From NCBI RefSeq assembly GCF_008974285.1, contig NZ_BKZV01000003.1:1-64000 (forward strand): DNA of 64,000 bases. The letters run 5' to 3'. Source of the DNA: Thermogemmatispora aurantia (GTDB taxonomy: Bacteria > Chloroflexota > Ktedonobacteria > Ktedonobacterales > Ktedonobacteraceae). The notes beneath the pieces were generated by a model. The model did not search any database. It was not told the origin of the DNA and saw only the letters and a program-made list of their open reading frames with translations. Shown here piece by piece: positions 16,377 through 24,646 of the stretch. Position 1 is the first letter of the stretch, and the number at the start of each line of letters is the position of its first letter. Position numbers and translations under genes: made by a program.

Positions 16377-18485
16377 ATGACGAGAGCTATTACGATCGAG
16401 GATCTGTATCGGCTGCGCTTTGTCAGCCAGCCGCGTCTTTCGCCCGATGGCTCACGCGTAGCCTTTGTGGTCACAACTATTGATGAGCGGGAGCATGAGT
16501 ATCGCTCGGCGATCTGGGTGGCCCTGCCCAACGGGGAGGTCCGACGCTTCACCAGTGGGCGCGCGAAAGCTCACAGTCCTAGCTGGTCGCCCGATGGGCG
16601 CTGGCTCGCCTTCGTGTCCGATCGCGACAGCGATGAGCCAGCCGCCTCTCCTGCGGCAGGAGGAGCCGCAGAGCGACGAGCGCAGCCTTCTTCTCAGATC
16701 TGGCTGTTGCCAGCGGACGGCGGTGAGGCACGCCAGCTCACCTGGATGGAACATGGTGCCGAGCGCCCTGTCTGGTCGCCCGATGGGCGCTACCTCCTCT
16801 TTTCGGCCCAGGTTGGCCCAAGCGATGAGAAAACGCCGGCGGGCAAGCCGCTGCCAAAGGCGCGGGTGATCGAGCGCCTCTGGTATCGCCTCGATGGTGT
16901 CGGCTTTATCCACGAGCGCCGCAGCCATCTCTTCCTGATCCCTGTTGAGGGAGGCGAGCCTGTCCAGCTGACTGATGGCGACTGGGATGATGCTGACGCG
17001 GCCTGGTCTCCCGATGGTCAGCAGATCGCCTTTGTCTCCAGCCGCGCGGAAGATCGCTGGCGGATGCCTTGCCCCGATCTGTATACGCTGACGATCATCT
17101 CCGGCCAACCGGGTGAGCTGCGCTGCTGGACCAATGGGAGTCTCTCCTGCTCCTCGCCCTCCTGGTCACCGGATGGCCGCCATCTGGCCTTCCTGGCCAT
17201 GCAGAAGTATCGCTCGGCGAATCATGTCGATCTTTATGTGCTCTCGCTCGAAGAAGGAGCAATCCCCGGTCAGGTTCAACCGCTTTGCCTGACCAGCGAT
17301 TTTGAGGGAAGCTGCGTCGACTGGACAAATAGCGACCTGGGCGACGAGCATCTGATGCCCCCGCCAGGCTGGTCTGCCGATGGGCAGACGCTCTATGCCC
17401 TGGCCTCCCGACGTGGCGCCACACGGCTGTATGTCATCCCTATGAGTGGGGCTGGCCCGGAGCCGCCGACTCTCACGCCTGGCGCCGTACATGTGCGGGA
17501 CTTCTCCCTCAATCAGGCCGGCCAGCGCGTCGCCTTGCTCATGGGCAGCGCCACCCAGCCGCCGGAGATCTATCGCTGTTCGCTTACCACCACGGCACCT
17601 GGACCAGAGGCAGGGCAAGGAGCTGGGGCGCCGACGCTAGAGCAGGTCTCGCATTGTAACGATGAGCTGCTCCGCGAGCTGAAACTGGCCTCGCCGGAAT
17701 ATCTGCCCTATCGGGGCTGCGACGACTGGCCTATGGACGGCTGGCTCTTGCGCCCCCCCGACTACGATCCTGCCCGGCGTTACCCGCTGATTGTGGAGAT
17801 TCACGGCGGCCCCAATACCCAATATGGCTACGGCTTCTTCCATGAGATGCAGGTCCTGGCCGCTGCGGGCTACGTCATCCTCTACACCAACCCCCGCGGG
17901 AGCTGCGGCTACGGACGTGAGTTTGCCCTGGCTGTGCGCGGCGCCTGGGGCGAAAAGGACTCCCTGGATATTTTGGCGGGCATCGACGCCGCCTTGCAGC
18001 AGGGCGGTATCGATGAGCAGCGCATCGGGGTCATTGGCGGAAGCTATGGCGGCTTTATGACCGCCTGGTTGATCGGCCATAGCCATCGCTTCCGCGCCGC
18101 GGTGGCTGATCGCAGCGTCACAAACCTGGTCTCCGACTTTGGCAGCAGTGATTTTGGATGGACTTTCGCCGACGATGAGCTGGATACCACACCGTGGGAG
18201 GACCTGGAACGCTACTGGCGCATGTCCCCGCTGGCTTACGTGCAGCACATGCGGACGCCGCTGCTGATTCTCCACAGTGAGCAGGATCTGCGGTGCAATA
18301 TCGAGCAGGCCGATCAGCTCTTCGCCGCCCTTAAGTACCTGGGGCGCGAGGTGCGCTACGTACGCTTCGAGGGCCAGAGTCACGGCCTTTCTCGCGGAGG
18401 TCATCCCTCTCTCCGTCTACAGCGCCTGCGCTTCATCGTCGACTGGTTCGAGCACCATTTGCGCGAGCCTGAGCGGCAACAGTAG
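16377..18485 (+). CDS. S9 family prolyl oligopeptidase (acylaminoacyl-peptidase-like)
   Basis: A 702-aa protein. The N-terminal half is a beta-propeller built of PD40/WD40-like repeats with the recurring SPDG motif (SQPRLSPDGSRVAF, SWSPDGRWLAFVS and others). The C-terminal alpha/beta hydrolase domain carries catalytic Ser556 in GGSYGGF, Asp637 in SEQDLRC and His669 in EGQSHGLS. It should cleave short peptides, possibly N-acylated, with the propeller gating access. No signal peptide is seen, so it acts in the cytoplasm. The ATG at 16377 has only a weak AGAAAG site; the upstream extension looks non-coding. Confidence 0.92.
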   Translation: MTRAITIEDLYRLRFVSQPRLSPDGSRVAFVVTTIDEREHEYRSAIWVALPNGEVRRFTSGRAKAHSPSWSPDGRWLAFVSDRDSDEPAASPAAGGAAERRAQPSSQIWLLPADGGEARQLTWMEHGAERPVWSPDGRYLLFSAQVGPSDEKTPAGKPLPKARVIERLWYRLDGVGFIHERRSHLFLIPVEGGEPVQLTDGDWDDADAAWSPDGQQIAFVSSRAEDRWRMPCPDLYTLTIISGQPGELRCWTNGSLSCSSPSWSPDGRHLAFLAMQKYRSANHVDLYVLSLEEGAIPGQVQPLCLTSDFEGSCVDWTNSDLGDEHLMPPPGWSADGQTLYALASRRGATRLYVIPMSGAGPEPPTLTPGAVHVRDFSLNQAGQRVALLMGSATQPPEIYRCSLTTTAPGPEAGQGAGAPTLEQVSHCNDELLRELKLASPEYLPYRGCDDWPMDGWLLRPPDYDPARRYPLIVEIHGGPNTQYGYGFFHEMQVLAAAGYVILYTNPRGSCGYGREFALAVRGAWGEKDSLDILAGIDAALQQGGIDEQRIGVIGGSYGGFMTAWLIGHSHRFRAAVADRSVTNLVSDFGSSDFGWTFADDELDTTPWEDLERYWRMSPLAYVQHMRTPLLILHSEQDLRCNIEQADQLFAALKYLGREVRYVRFEGQSHGLSRGGHPSLRLQRLRFIVDWFEHHLREPERQQ

Positions 18486-18499
18486 CAACCCATGCGCAC

Positions 18500-18541
18500 C
18501 GGCCCAGCCAGTCAGAGTCAGGTGGCTGGCTGGCTGGGCTG
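18500..18541 (+). terminator. Hairpin terminator after the S9 peptidase
   Basis: GCCCAGCCAG (18502-18511) pairs with CTGGCTGGGC (18530-18539), 10 bp perfect, 16 bp past the stop codon. There is no T-run. Confidence 0.5.
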
Positions 18542-18684
18542 CTTGCCCTCTGTGCGGCCCCCTCCCTCTCCCCTTCCCATCTGTGATTAGCTGTGGGCGC
18601 TTTTGCCTGCTCTCCCTCTCGGTCCTCTGAAAAAGGCATGCCGGTTCTCCGTGCGGTCTTCCTGCAGAAGCAAGCAAACAGTCA

Positions 18685-18760
18685 CATACATTATAGACTT
18701 GATCTAATCAATTTGGTGAGCACTTTTATAGTAAAACCGTAACAGATCGCGGATGTCGAA
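18685..18760 (+). promoter_or_regulatory. AT-rich promoter region of the CHAP gene
   Basis: This AT-rich stretch in a GC-rich window contains the inverted repeat TTGATCTAATCAA (18699-18711) and TATAGT (18730-18735). It is the likely promoter of the gene at 18863, but the -35 cannot be fixed. Confidence 0.4.
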
Positions 18761-18862
18761 TCAGTATCGGCCTGCAATTGCGACGGTATGTCATGCCTGC
18801 CAGGCGGAGCGATCAGACTCTGACTGGCTAGTGATAGTTGCAACTTGCGAAGGGACGAGACA

Positions 18863-19762
18863 TTGCGAGTACACCAACGAATCTGGCATTACCTGTATCA
18901 ACGGCAGCGGACCCAACCGCTGAGAAGCACGCGGGCGCTAGCGACCCTGATGTTGCTCCTCTCGGGGACGGCGGCCGGGGCGGCACAGATGCCGCTTGCG
19001 TCTGAGGTCAGCTGTCTGCATCTCCAGCCGGCTCTGGTTCATGGAGCGGCGCCGACCTGCCGCGCGTGGGGGCCTGCTCCACTGGGCGCAGAGGCTGGCA
19101 AACATCGGCAACGATCCCAGCATCTTTTCCCCAACAAAGAGCCTCAGCCAACGAGTGCGCATACTCAGCGCCCACGGCCTGCTAACACAGTAGCGTCGGC
19201 TCGTCAGCCCCGTCGACAGAGCCGACCGGAACCGGCCCAGCTTCCCACGCAGCTCCAGTCTGGGGAAGTCGCGTCTCATACTCCCTCCGGACCGGAGGCT
19301 GTGAGCTGGCCGCCTTCCCAGATAGTGGCCACGCCGACGGCAGCAGCGCCGCAGGAGCCTCCGCCGTCGCAGGCCACGGGATCACCGGGTGGCGGCAGCA
19401 AGCCAGTGACCAGTGGCAACGTCTTCCCCTACGGACAATGCACCTGGTGGGCCAATCAGCGCTATTTCCAGCTGCATGGAATCTATGTTCCCTGGCACAC
19501 CCAGGCCGATGCCTGGCAATGGGTGGCGCGGGCCTATGAGTTTCACTGGCACGTCTCGCGTGATCCCGTGCCTGGGGCCATCATTGTGTTGCAGCCGGGA
19601 GTCGAAGGGGCCTATGCTTTGGGACATGTGGCGGTGGTGGAAAAGGTACTGGGCCAGGGGCGTGTACTGGCCAGCACCATGAATTGGGGTGCCGCTCCCT
19701 GGAAAGTCCAGTACGTTGTGTACAGCGTCGGTCCTGGCGTCGCCTTTATCTACAGTGACTAG
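18863..19762 (+). CDS. Secreted CHAP-domain protein
   Basis: A 299-aa exported protein. The N-terminus has basic residues followed by a hydrophobic segment (LATLMLLLSGTAAGAA), then a long Pro/Gln/Arg/Ser-rich disordered region to about residue 180. The C-terminal CHAP domain holds the catalytic Cys193 in YGQCTWWAN, His in GHVAVVEKV and a polar residue in STMNWG. CHAP enzymes are amidases or endopeptidases that cut peptidoglycan cross-links or stems. The TTG at 18863 is chosen because AAGGGA is 7-8 bp upstream; no ATG is available. This is a stand-alone gene with an AT-rich promoter region. Confidence 0.85.
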   Translation: MRVHQRIWHYLYQRQRTQPLRSTRALATLMLLLSGTAAGAAQMPLASEVSCLHLQPALVHGAAPTCRAWGPAPLGAEAGKHRQRSQHLFPNKEPQPTSAHTQRPRPANTVASARQPRRQSRPEPAQLPTQLQSGEVASHTPSGPEAVSWPPSQIVATPTAAAPQEPPPSQATGSPGGGSKPVTSGNVFPYGQCTWWANQRYFQLHGIYVPWHTQADAWQWVARAYEFHWHVSRDPVPGAIIVLQPGVEGAYALGHVAVVEKVLGQGRVLASTMNWGAAPWKVQYVVYSVGPGVAFIYSD

Positions 19763-20163
19763 CCTGCGCGACGAGTCGCGGCTCAGCGCCCAGCCAGGTG
19801 TATCTCTGGTCTGGTGAAAGACGTTGCTGGCTCAATGTGAAGTGGGCCGGCTTGCTTTCCTGGCGCGGGTCCCGAGTCGCAACCAAACAGAGCGAGAACA
19901 ATGATCAGGAGAGGCGATTGCAGGCCCTACCAGACCATCTGCGGCCCGACGTGGCTAGACAGAGCAGCGCTGCCTATTCGCTCTTTCGGCTACCGTCCTT
20001 ACCGTTGTGGCCTGGTCCATACTGGCCATCCGTGGTCGCGCGCCAGCAGGGTAGTGCCTGGGATGCGTCTACCTATCCGTACATACGGACATCCGTCCTG
20101 CTGGCGCCTCCCCCTAATAGAATGGTGGTCAGCCGGCGAGGAAGCAGGTCCCTCGCCCCCTGC
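19763..20163. other. 400-bp convergent intergenic region
   Basis: Between two convergent genes. It has short palindromes (CGCGACGAGTCGCG near 19767-19780; TCCGTACATACGGA at 20076-20089) that may end transcription from either side. The open frames crossing it run into the opposite-strand gene and look accidental. Confidence 0.4.
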
Positions 20164-21336
20164 CTATGTGAGCGTCAGCAGGCCGAGCTGGTTAGCTCCT
20201 GCTTCCGTGAACCAGACTTGCTGGCGATTGGCCACCGCCACCCCGAAAGGGAAACTGCTGGCCGTCGGCACCAGGTAGTAGAGGAAGCGCTGCTGCTCGG
20301 GGAGCAGATGAGCAAGCGCATTCGCGGCTGCCACCGTGACCCAGACCCCGTCGCTCTTATCCAGGGAGAGGCCGTAGAGACCGCCAGACGAGCCATCGGG
20401 GGTCGGGGCATAGTAGCGGGTAAACTGGCGGCTGGAGGGATTGAAGCGGAGCAGTAAATTGTGAGCAAACGTGGTGACCCAAACCTGGCCTTGCTGGTCG
20501 ACGGCAATCTCCATTGGCATCGCCCCGGGATCAGGGGTTGAGAAGGTCGTAATGGCTCCCGTGCGGGGATCAAGATAGCCAATACGGTTCCGGCTTGATT
20601 CCGTGAACCAGAGGTTGCCGTGAGCGTCGCTGGCCAGGCCATAGGGATTGAGCTGCTGGACGGTATGGTGTGCTGCGAGTGGGTACTGACGCAGTTCTCC
20701 AGTGGCAGGATTGAGACGTCCCAGCGCATCGGCATTCATCTCGGTGAACCAGATCAGGCCCTGTCGGTCCATGAGCAGCTCATTAGGAGCCACCGGCAAT
20801 GTCAGCTGCTTCCCCTTATGGGCCGGATCGGGCGCGGTGATCGTAGGCAACGGGTAGAGCTGGAAGCGGCCAGTGCTGGGCAGGTAGTGACCGATATAGT
20901 TAGCGTACTGTTCCGCAAACCATAGCGAACCATCGGGGGCCACAATCAAGCCCATCAGACCCCCCCGTCCGTGGGGAGGTACTACTGTCTGCCAGCTCGC
21001 GCTCCGGGGGTCAAACATCGCGATGCGGTTACTGGCCATTACCCCAAACCAGACTCGCCCCTGCTGATCGAGAGCGGGCCGCATGAGCATATCGCCCTCG
21101 GAATGACGCGTCAGCGGGTACTCGTGGAAGGTAGCCGTCTGGATCAGCGCTGGCAGCGTCCCGGGTTGGCTGATCAGGGTAGGCACGACCGTAGCTGTAG
21201 CAGCAACAGGCGGCTGACCAGTTGCTGTCGATGAGCCGCCGCAGGCGCTCAGGATCAGAAGGAAGGCGAGCAACAGCCAGGAGAGCCAACGGCGGCGGAT
21301 GGCCACCACAGAGGGCGCGAGGCGACCGAGCGCCAT
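20164..21336 (-). CDS. Lipoprotein with Vgb/NHL-type beta-propeller
   Basis: A 390-aa protein. The hydrophobic segment LLLAFLLILSACGG includes a lipobox, so it is lipid-anchored outside the membrane. The rest contains about six propeller repeats of the virginiamycin B lyase-like type, each with a GxVWF/GLIWFTE/GNLWFTE strand and GRLNPATG or GYLDPRTG turn. Vgb itself linearises streptogramins, but most members have unknown roles, and I see no reason to call this one a resistance enzyme. The start at 21336 has GGAGG 4 bp upstream; a longer TTG start at 21390 is possible. It follows mtaB with a 56-bp gap and is probably co-transcribed. Confidence 0.82.
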   Translation of the reverse strand: MALGRLAPSVVAIRRRWLSWLLLAFLLILSACGGSSTATGQPPVAATATVVPTLISQPGTLPALIQTATFHEYPLTRHSEGDMLMRPALDQQGRVWFGVMASNRIAMFDPRSASWQTVVPPHGRGGLMGLIVAPDGSLWFAEQYANYIGHYLPSTGRFQLYPLPTITAPDPAHKGKQLTLPVAPNELLMDRQGLIWFTEMNADALGRLNPATGELRQYPLAAHHTVQQLNPYGLASDAHGNLWFTESSRNRIGYLDPRTGAITTFSTPDPGAMPMEIAVDQQGQVWVTTFAHNLLLRFNPSSRQFTRYYAPTPDGSSGGLYGLSLDKSDGVWVTVAAANALAHLLPEQQRFLYYLVPTASSFPFGVAVANRQQVWFTEAGANQLGLLTLT

Positions 21337-21392
21337 CTGCCCTCCAGGCGCGCCTGCTGTTAGATGAGCAGGAGGCCCATCTTCATCCAAGG

Positions 21393-22862
21393 CTAAGCGA
21401 CCTCCTCCACAAAGATCCCACGGACCCCGTCCTCGCTCAGTTGCTCCAGGCGGACTGTCACAAAGGTATTCTGCCAGTTGCGTGTCTCGGCCTCCGGCAG
21501 CTGCTCTACCTCGACACGTACATAGGTATCGGTTAGCCCCTCCCAGTAGCCCTGCTTACGCTGTTCCAGCAATACCTGAACCGTCTGGCCCAGGAAACGC
21601 TGACGGAACTGGCGTGACAGTTCCGCGGCCAGTGCCAGCATGCGCTCGCTGCGAGCCTTCTTCACCTCTTCCTTGACCTGGGAAGCCATGCGAGCTGCCG
21701 GTGTGCCCTGGCGCGCTGAGAAACGAAAGACGTGGCAGCGAGCGAAGCGCAGCTCGGTAGCAAGGGCATAGGTCTGCTCGAAATCCTCCTCACTTTCCCC
21801 GGGGAAGCCTGTGATAATATCGGTGCTAATGGCGATATCGGGGATCAAACGTCGGGCCGTCGTCGCAATCGTGCGATAGCGTTCGGTTGTGTAGCGCCGT
21901 CCCATGCGCCGCAGAATGGTATCTGAGCCGCTCTGCAAAGGGAGATGCAGATGACGGCAGAGACGCGGATTCTCCCATAGCTCCAGCCACTCCAGGCGAA
22001 AATCTTCCGGCTCCAGCGAAGAGACCCGAATCCGGGCGATCGAGGTCTCGCGCAGCAAAGCTGCCAGGAGATCCCCAAGATCCTGCCGCGGGTTCTCCGG
22101 GGGATGATAATCACCCAGATGCACGCCGGTCAGCACCACCTCCTTGTAGCCGGCGCGGGTCTTGCGCCGGACTTGCTCGACTACTGAGGCGATACTGCGA
22201 CTGCGCGATCCGCCGCGTACATATGGAACAATGCAATACGTGCAGCGATTATCGCATCCATCCTGGACCTTGATCTGCGCCCGTGTGCGCGAGAAGGGTG
22301 GGCGCCAATTGTCTGGCAACGTCAGGGGCGACAGGCTGTCGGCGTTCTCGGGGAGAGGCTCCGCCTCGAGGGGACTGTCGCTGCCAATGTGGTAGCTATC
22401 AAGCGGCAGCATCGGCAATGCCCGCCCAGAGCCACGACCCTGCTGTCGATAGCCGGGCACTACGGTTGAGGCCCCCTGCTCAGCAGAGCGCTTGCCCTCC
22501 CGAAGGCGCTGGCAAATAGCCTCCACCAGGGAAGTCTTGCCGCTATTACCAACCACCAGATCGACCCCAGGCAATGCGGCCACTGCCTGGGGATTGGCCT
22601 CGGCATAGCAACCCGTCACTACCAGGAGAGCGTTGGGTTGGCGGCGCTGCACCTGGTGGATCAACGCTCGTGAACTCCGATCCCCGAGATGGGTCACGGT
22701 ACAGGTATTGACGATATAGACATCCGCCGGTTCGTTGAAATCCTGCTGGATAAAGCCGGCGGCATGCATCTGCTCGCTGATTGCCTCGCTATCGGCCTGG
22801 TTGACCTTGCAACCTAACGTCGCAATAGCGAATGTGGCCGGTCCGCGTTCTGAAAGGCTCAT
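21393..22862 (-). CDS. mtaB: tRNA (N6-threonylcarbamoyladenosine-C2)-methylthiotransferase
   Basis: A 489-aa radical-SAM methylthiotransferase. The N-terminal UPF0004 domain has three cluster cysteines (ATLGCKVNQ, VNTCTVTH, VTGCYAE). The radical SAM core has CDNRCTYCIVPYVRGGSRSR (CxxxCxxC), and a C-terminal TRAM domain follows (residues about 410-485). The motif set and absence of RimO-type features fit MtaB, which converts t6A37 to ms2t6A37 in ANN-decoding tRNAs. A 30-70-residue low-complexity insertion (about 150-190) sits between the UPF0004 and radical SAM domains. The ATG at 22862 has a GGGGA-type site; the upstream alternative at 22907 is less likely. Confidence 0.9.
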   Translation of the reverse strand: MSLSERGPATFAIATLGCKVNQADSEAISEQMHAAGFIQQDFNEPADVYIVNTCTVTHLGDRSSRALIHQVQRRQPNALLVVTGCYAEANPQAVAALPGVDLVVGNSGKTSLVEAICQRLREGKRSAEQGASTVVPGYRQQGRGSGRALPMLPLDSYHIGSDSPLEAEPLPENADSLSPLTLPDNWRPPFSRTRAQIKVQDGCDNRCTYCIVPYVRGGSRSRSIASVVEQVRRKTRAGYKEVVLTGVHLGDYHPPENPRQDLGDLLAALLRETSIARIRVSSLEPEDFRLEWLELWENPRLCRHLHLPLQSGSDTILRRMGRRYTTERYRTIATTARRLIPDIAISTDIITGFPGESEEDFEQTYALATELRFARCHVFRFSARQGTPAARMASQVKEEVKKARSERMLALAAELSRQFRQRFLGQTVQVLLEQRKQGYWEGLTDTYVRVEVEQLPEAETRNWQNTFVTVRLEQLSEDGVRGIFVEEVA

Positions 22863-23227
22863 ACGATCCCCAACTCTCTCCAAAGCTGGCTGGCCTCCCC
22901 TGATCATCTGCTCACACCATTCCTATCCTATAGACAGCCGTGCCACTCAGAGGTCGACAGTGTCCGCGAACACCCCATCAACGGCCTCCTGGCAGTCCTG
23001 CCCGGGCCTTGCCTTCTGCCGTTCCCAGGACGGAGCGGACAGGCAGGCATCAGCACGGGGCGAGGCGGGACTTTCTCTGTGCAGAGAGAGTATCTAACAG
23101 CGCGCCTTTCGCTGTCAAGCGATCCAGACCAGAGCCCCCCTCCTTCCCGCTCATCTCTGTCTCCATCTCCTGGCCTCGCCCTCCGCGATCTGGATACAAC
23201 CTGGGTGCCATCCGGCCTACGATCCCT
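22863..23227. other. 365-bp intergenic region with palindrome
   Basis: Between two minus-strand genes. It contains TCTCTGTGCAGAGA (23074-23087), almost the same as the palindrome at 429-442, and some GC-rich partial inverted repeats. No gene seen. Confidence 0.4.
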
Positions 23228-24058
23228 TTATCGGCTCATGTCCTCCTGCGGGGGGAGCGGCGCCGTAGATCGGCTGCTGTCCCGTGCCTGGCGAACGGAG
23301 GCCGAAGGCGCTGCTGGCTCGGAGGCTGGAGACGAGGCAACGGTCGGGAGCGCTTGGCCAGCAGCGGCTGTCTGAGCCGGGATCTGACCATTGGCCCAAG
23401 CAGGGGCGCCGACAGGGTCAGGGCCAACGGGAGCCAGCGAGGTGAGGGACTGGTAGGCCAGCGCGCGACGCAGCTGCAGGGCAGCGTTCATCTCGGGCGT
23501 GACAACCAGGTTGCGCTCAATCAGCGGCAGCACAAAAAGCACATTGCCCAGCCCGAAGATGGTGCCCGTCAAAACGCGTAGCAGTGGGGTACTCTCTCGC
23601 CAGCCGAACATCTGCGTGAAGCCATCGAGAGCGATCGGCACCAGCGTCAAGGCCCAGAGCCACCAGGGGATGCCGGGCAGGCGACGCTTGCTCAGCACGA
23701 AGAGCAGCGATCCGACGAACATCGAGGCATAGATGGAGAAATTGCGCTCGCACATCCCGAGAGGGTGACCAAAAATGTAAAAGGAATGTGAAGGTATCTG
23801 AGCGCAGATGAGATGCAAAGCAAAGTAGATGGGGCGAGCGAGCGTATCCAGCCCAAAGTAGAATAAGAAAGGCACACTCACCGCCAGCAGCACAATGCTC
23901 CCCAGCAGGGCTGTGACCCCATAAGCCCAATAACGCAGCAGCCAGGACCCCAGACCTTCAATCAGCGCGTTCAGGCGAGCCGAGCGACGTCTTCGAGGCA
24001 CAGGAGCGGGGCGGGCAAGCGACTGAGGGAGTGGAGAGACTCCCTGATCGATGGCCAT
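23228..24058 (-). CDS. DUF2085 membrane protein
   Basis: A 276-aa protein with about five hydrophobic segments: residues 45-75 (YGVTALLGSIVLLAVSVPFL), then a 120-190 region with SIYASMFVGSLLFVL, WWLWALTLVPIALDG and LLRVLTGTIFGLGNVLFVL. The DUF2085 marks are HLICAQIPSHSFYIFGHPLG followed by MCERNFSIY, then DGFTQMFGWRESTP. The family's Cys/His pattern suggests metal or heme binding, but its function is unknown. The C-terminal ~80 residues are Ala/Pro-rich and probably disordered. The ATG at 24058 has GAGGAGG upstream. It lies 36 bp after the glutaredoxin-like gene, so the two form an operon. Confidence 0.85.
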   Translation of the reverse strand: MAIDQGVSPLPQSLARPAPVPRRRRSARLNALIEGLGSWLLRYWAYGVTALLGSIVLLAVSVPFLFYFGLDTLARPIYFALHLICAQIPSHSFYIFGHPLGMCERNFSIYASMFVGSLLFVLSKRRLPGIPWWLWALTLVPIALDGFTQMFGWRESTPLLRVLTGTIFGLGNVLFVLPLIERNLVVTPEMNAALQLRRALAYQSLTSLAPVGPDPVGAPAWANGQIPAQTAAAGQALPTVASSPASEPAAPSASVRQARDSSRSTAPLPPQEDMSR

Positions 24059-24094
24059 GAGCCTGGTCCTCCTCTTCTCTAAACAGACAGACAC

Positions 24095-24355
24095 TTAGGG
24101 CAAGTGGAAGGCCCTCGCCAGATCACGGAATTCAATGCGCCCTTCCAGGATCTGCCCATCAACAATAATCACCGGAATGCGATAGCGGTACAGTTCGAAC
24201 AGCTCAGGATTGCCGCGAATATCAATCTCGGTCAAATCGAAATCTAGCTGGCTAGCGATATCCTCAAGCATCTCCCGGGCCTCGTCGCACAAGTGGCAGC
24301 CGGCTTTCGTATAGAAGGTCACCTGTGGCGAGGACTGCTGTTTCTGCCGACTCAC
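24095..24355 (-). CDS. Glutaredoxin-like protein (DUF836-type)
   Basis: An 86-aa thioredoxin-fold protein. It has VTFYTKAGCHLCDEA with a CxxC redox pair, EIDIRGNPELFELYRYRIP with the cis-Pro and VIIVDGQILEGRIEF. It probably reduces disulfides or carries electrons in the cytoplasm. The GTG at 24355 is chosen for its TGGAG site 8 bp upstream and because the domain starts only 11 residues later; the in-frame upstream sequence is not domain-like. It is the first gene of a probable operon with the DUF2085 protein. Confidence 0.8.
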   Translation of the reverse strand: MSRQKQQSSPQVTFYTKAGCHLCDEAREMLEDIASQLDFDLTEIDIRGNPELFELYRYRIPVIIVDGQILEGRIEFRDLARAFHLP

Positions 24356-24572
24356 GCGCGTTGCTCCATTTTCTCTCCGCCCGCCAGTCTCCTCACGAAC
24401 GTGGGGAATGATCCCAGCGGCTGGCCGGATAGGTTCCTTCTCAGGGGAAATGATATCACGTCGGTCCCACTGGCGACAAGCGGGAACCGGGAGCGCCGGC
24501 GCCAAAGTGCCGTGGATATACTGCAAGATAGGCCCTATCACCGTATACAGCCTTTGGCTCTGTCTGCCGATC

Positions 24573-24600
24573 TTGAGCAGGTGATACAATACAATATACT
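24573..24600 (+). promoter_or_regulatory. Promoter for the RNB nuclease gene
   Basis: TTGAGC (24573-24578), a 16-bp spacer and TATACT (24595-24600), 46 bp before the ATG at 24647. Confidence 0.6.
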
Positions 24601-24646
24601 CATTGAGTCTTCTACTGCCAAGCGATGTGAAATGTGAGGAAGCAGG

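Noticed and set aside
19798..20457. 219-codon plus-strand reading frame
   Set aside because: It has no ribosome site and overlaps the end of the Vgb-like gene in antisense; the composition follows GC-rich codon shadowing.
20164..21336. Streptogramin resistance lyase (Vgb)
   Set aside because: Only the propeller repeats match; it is a lipoprotein and most proteins of this kind are not resistance enzymes.
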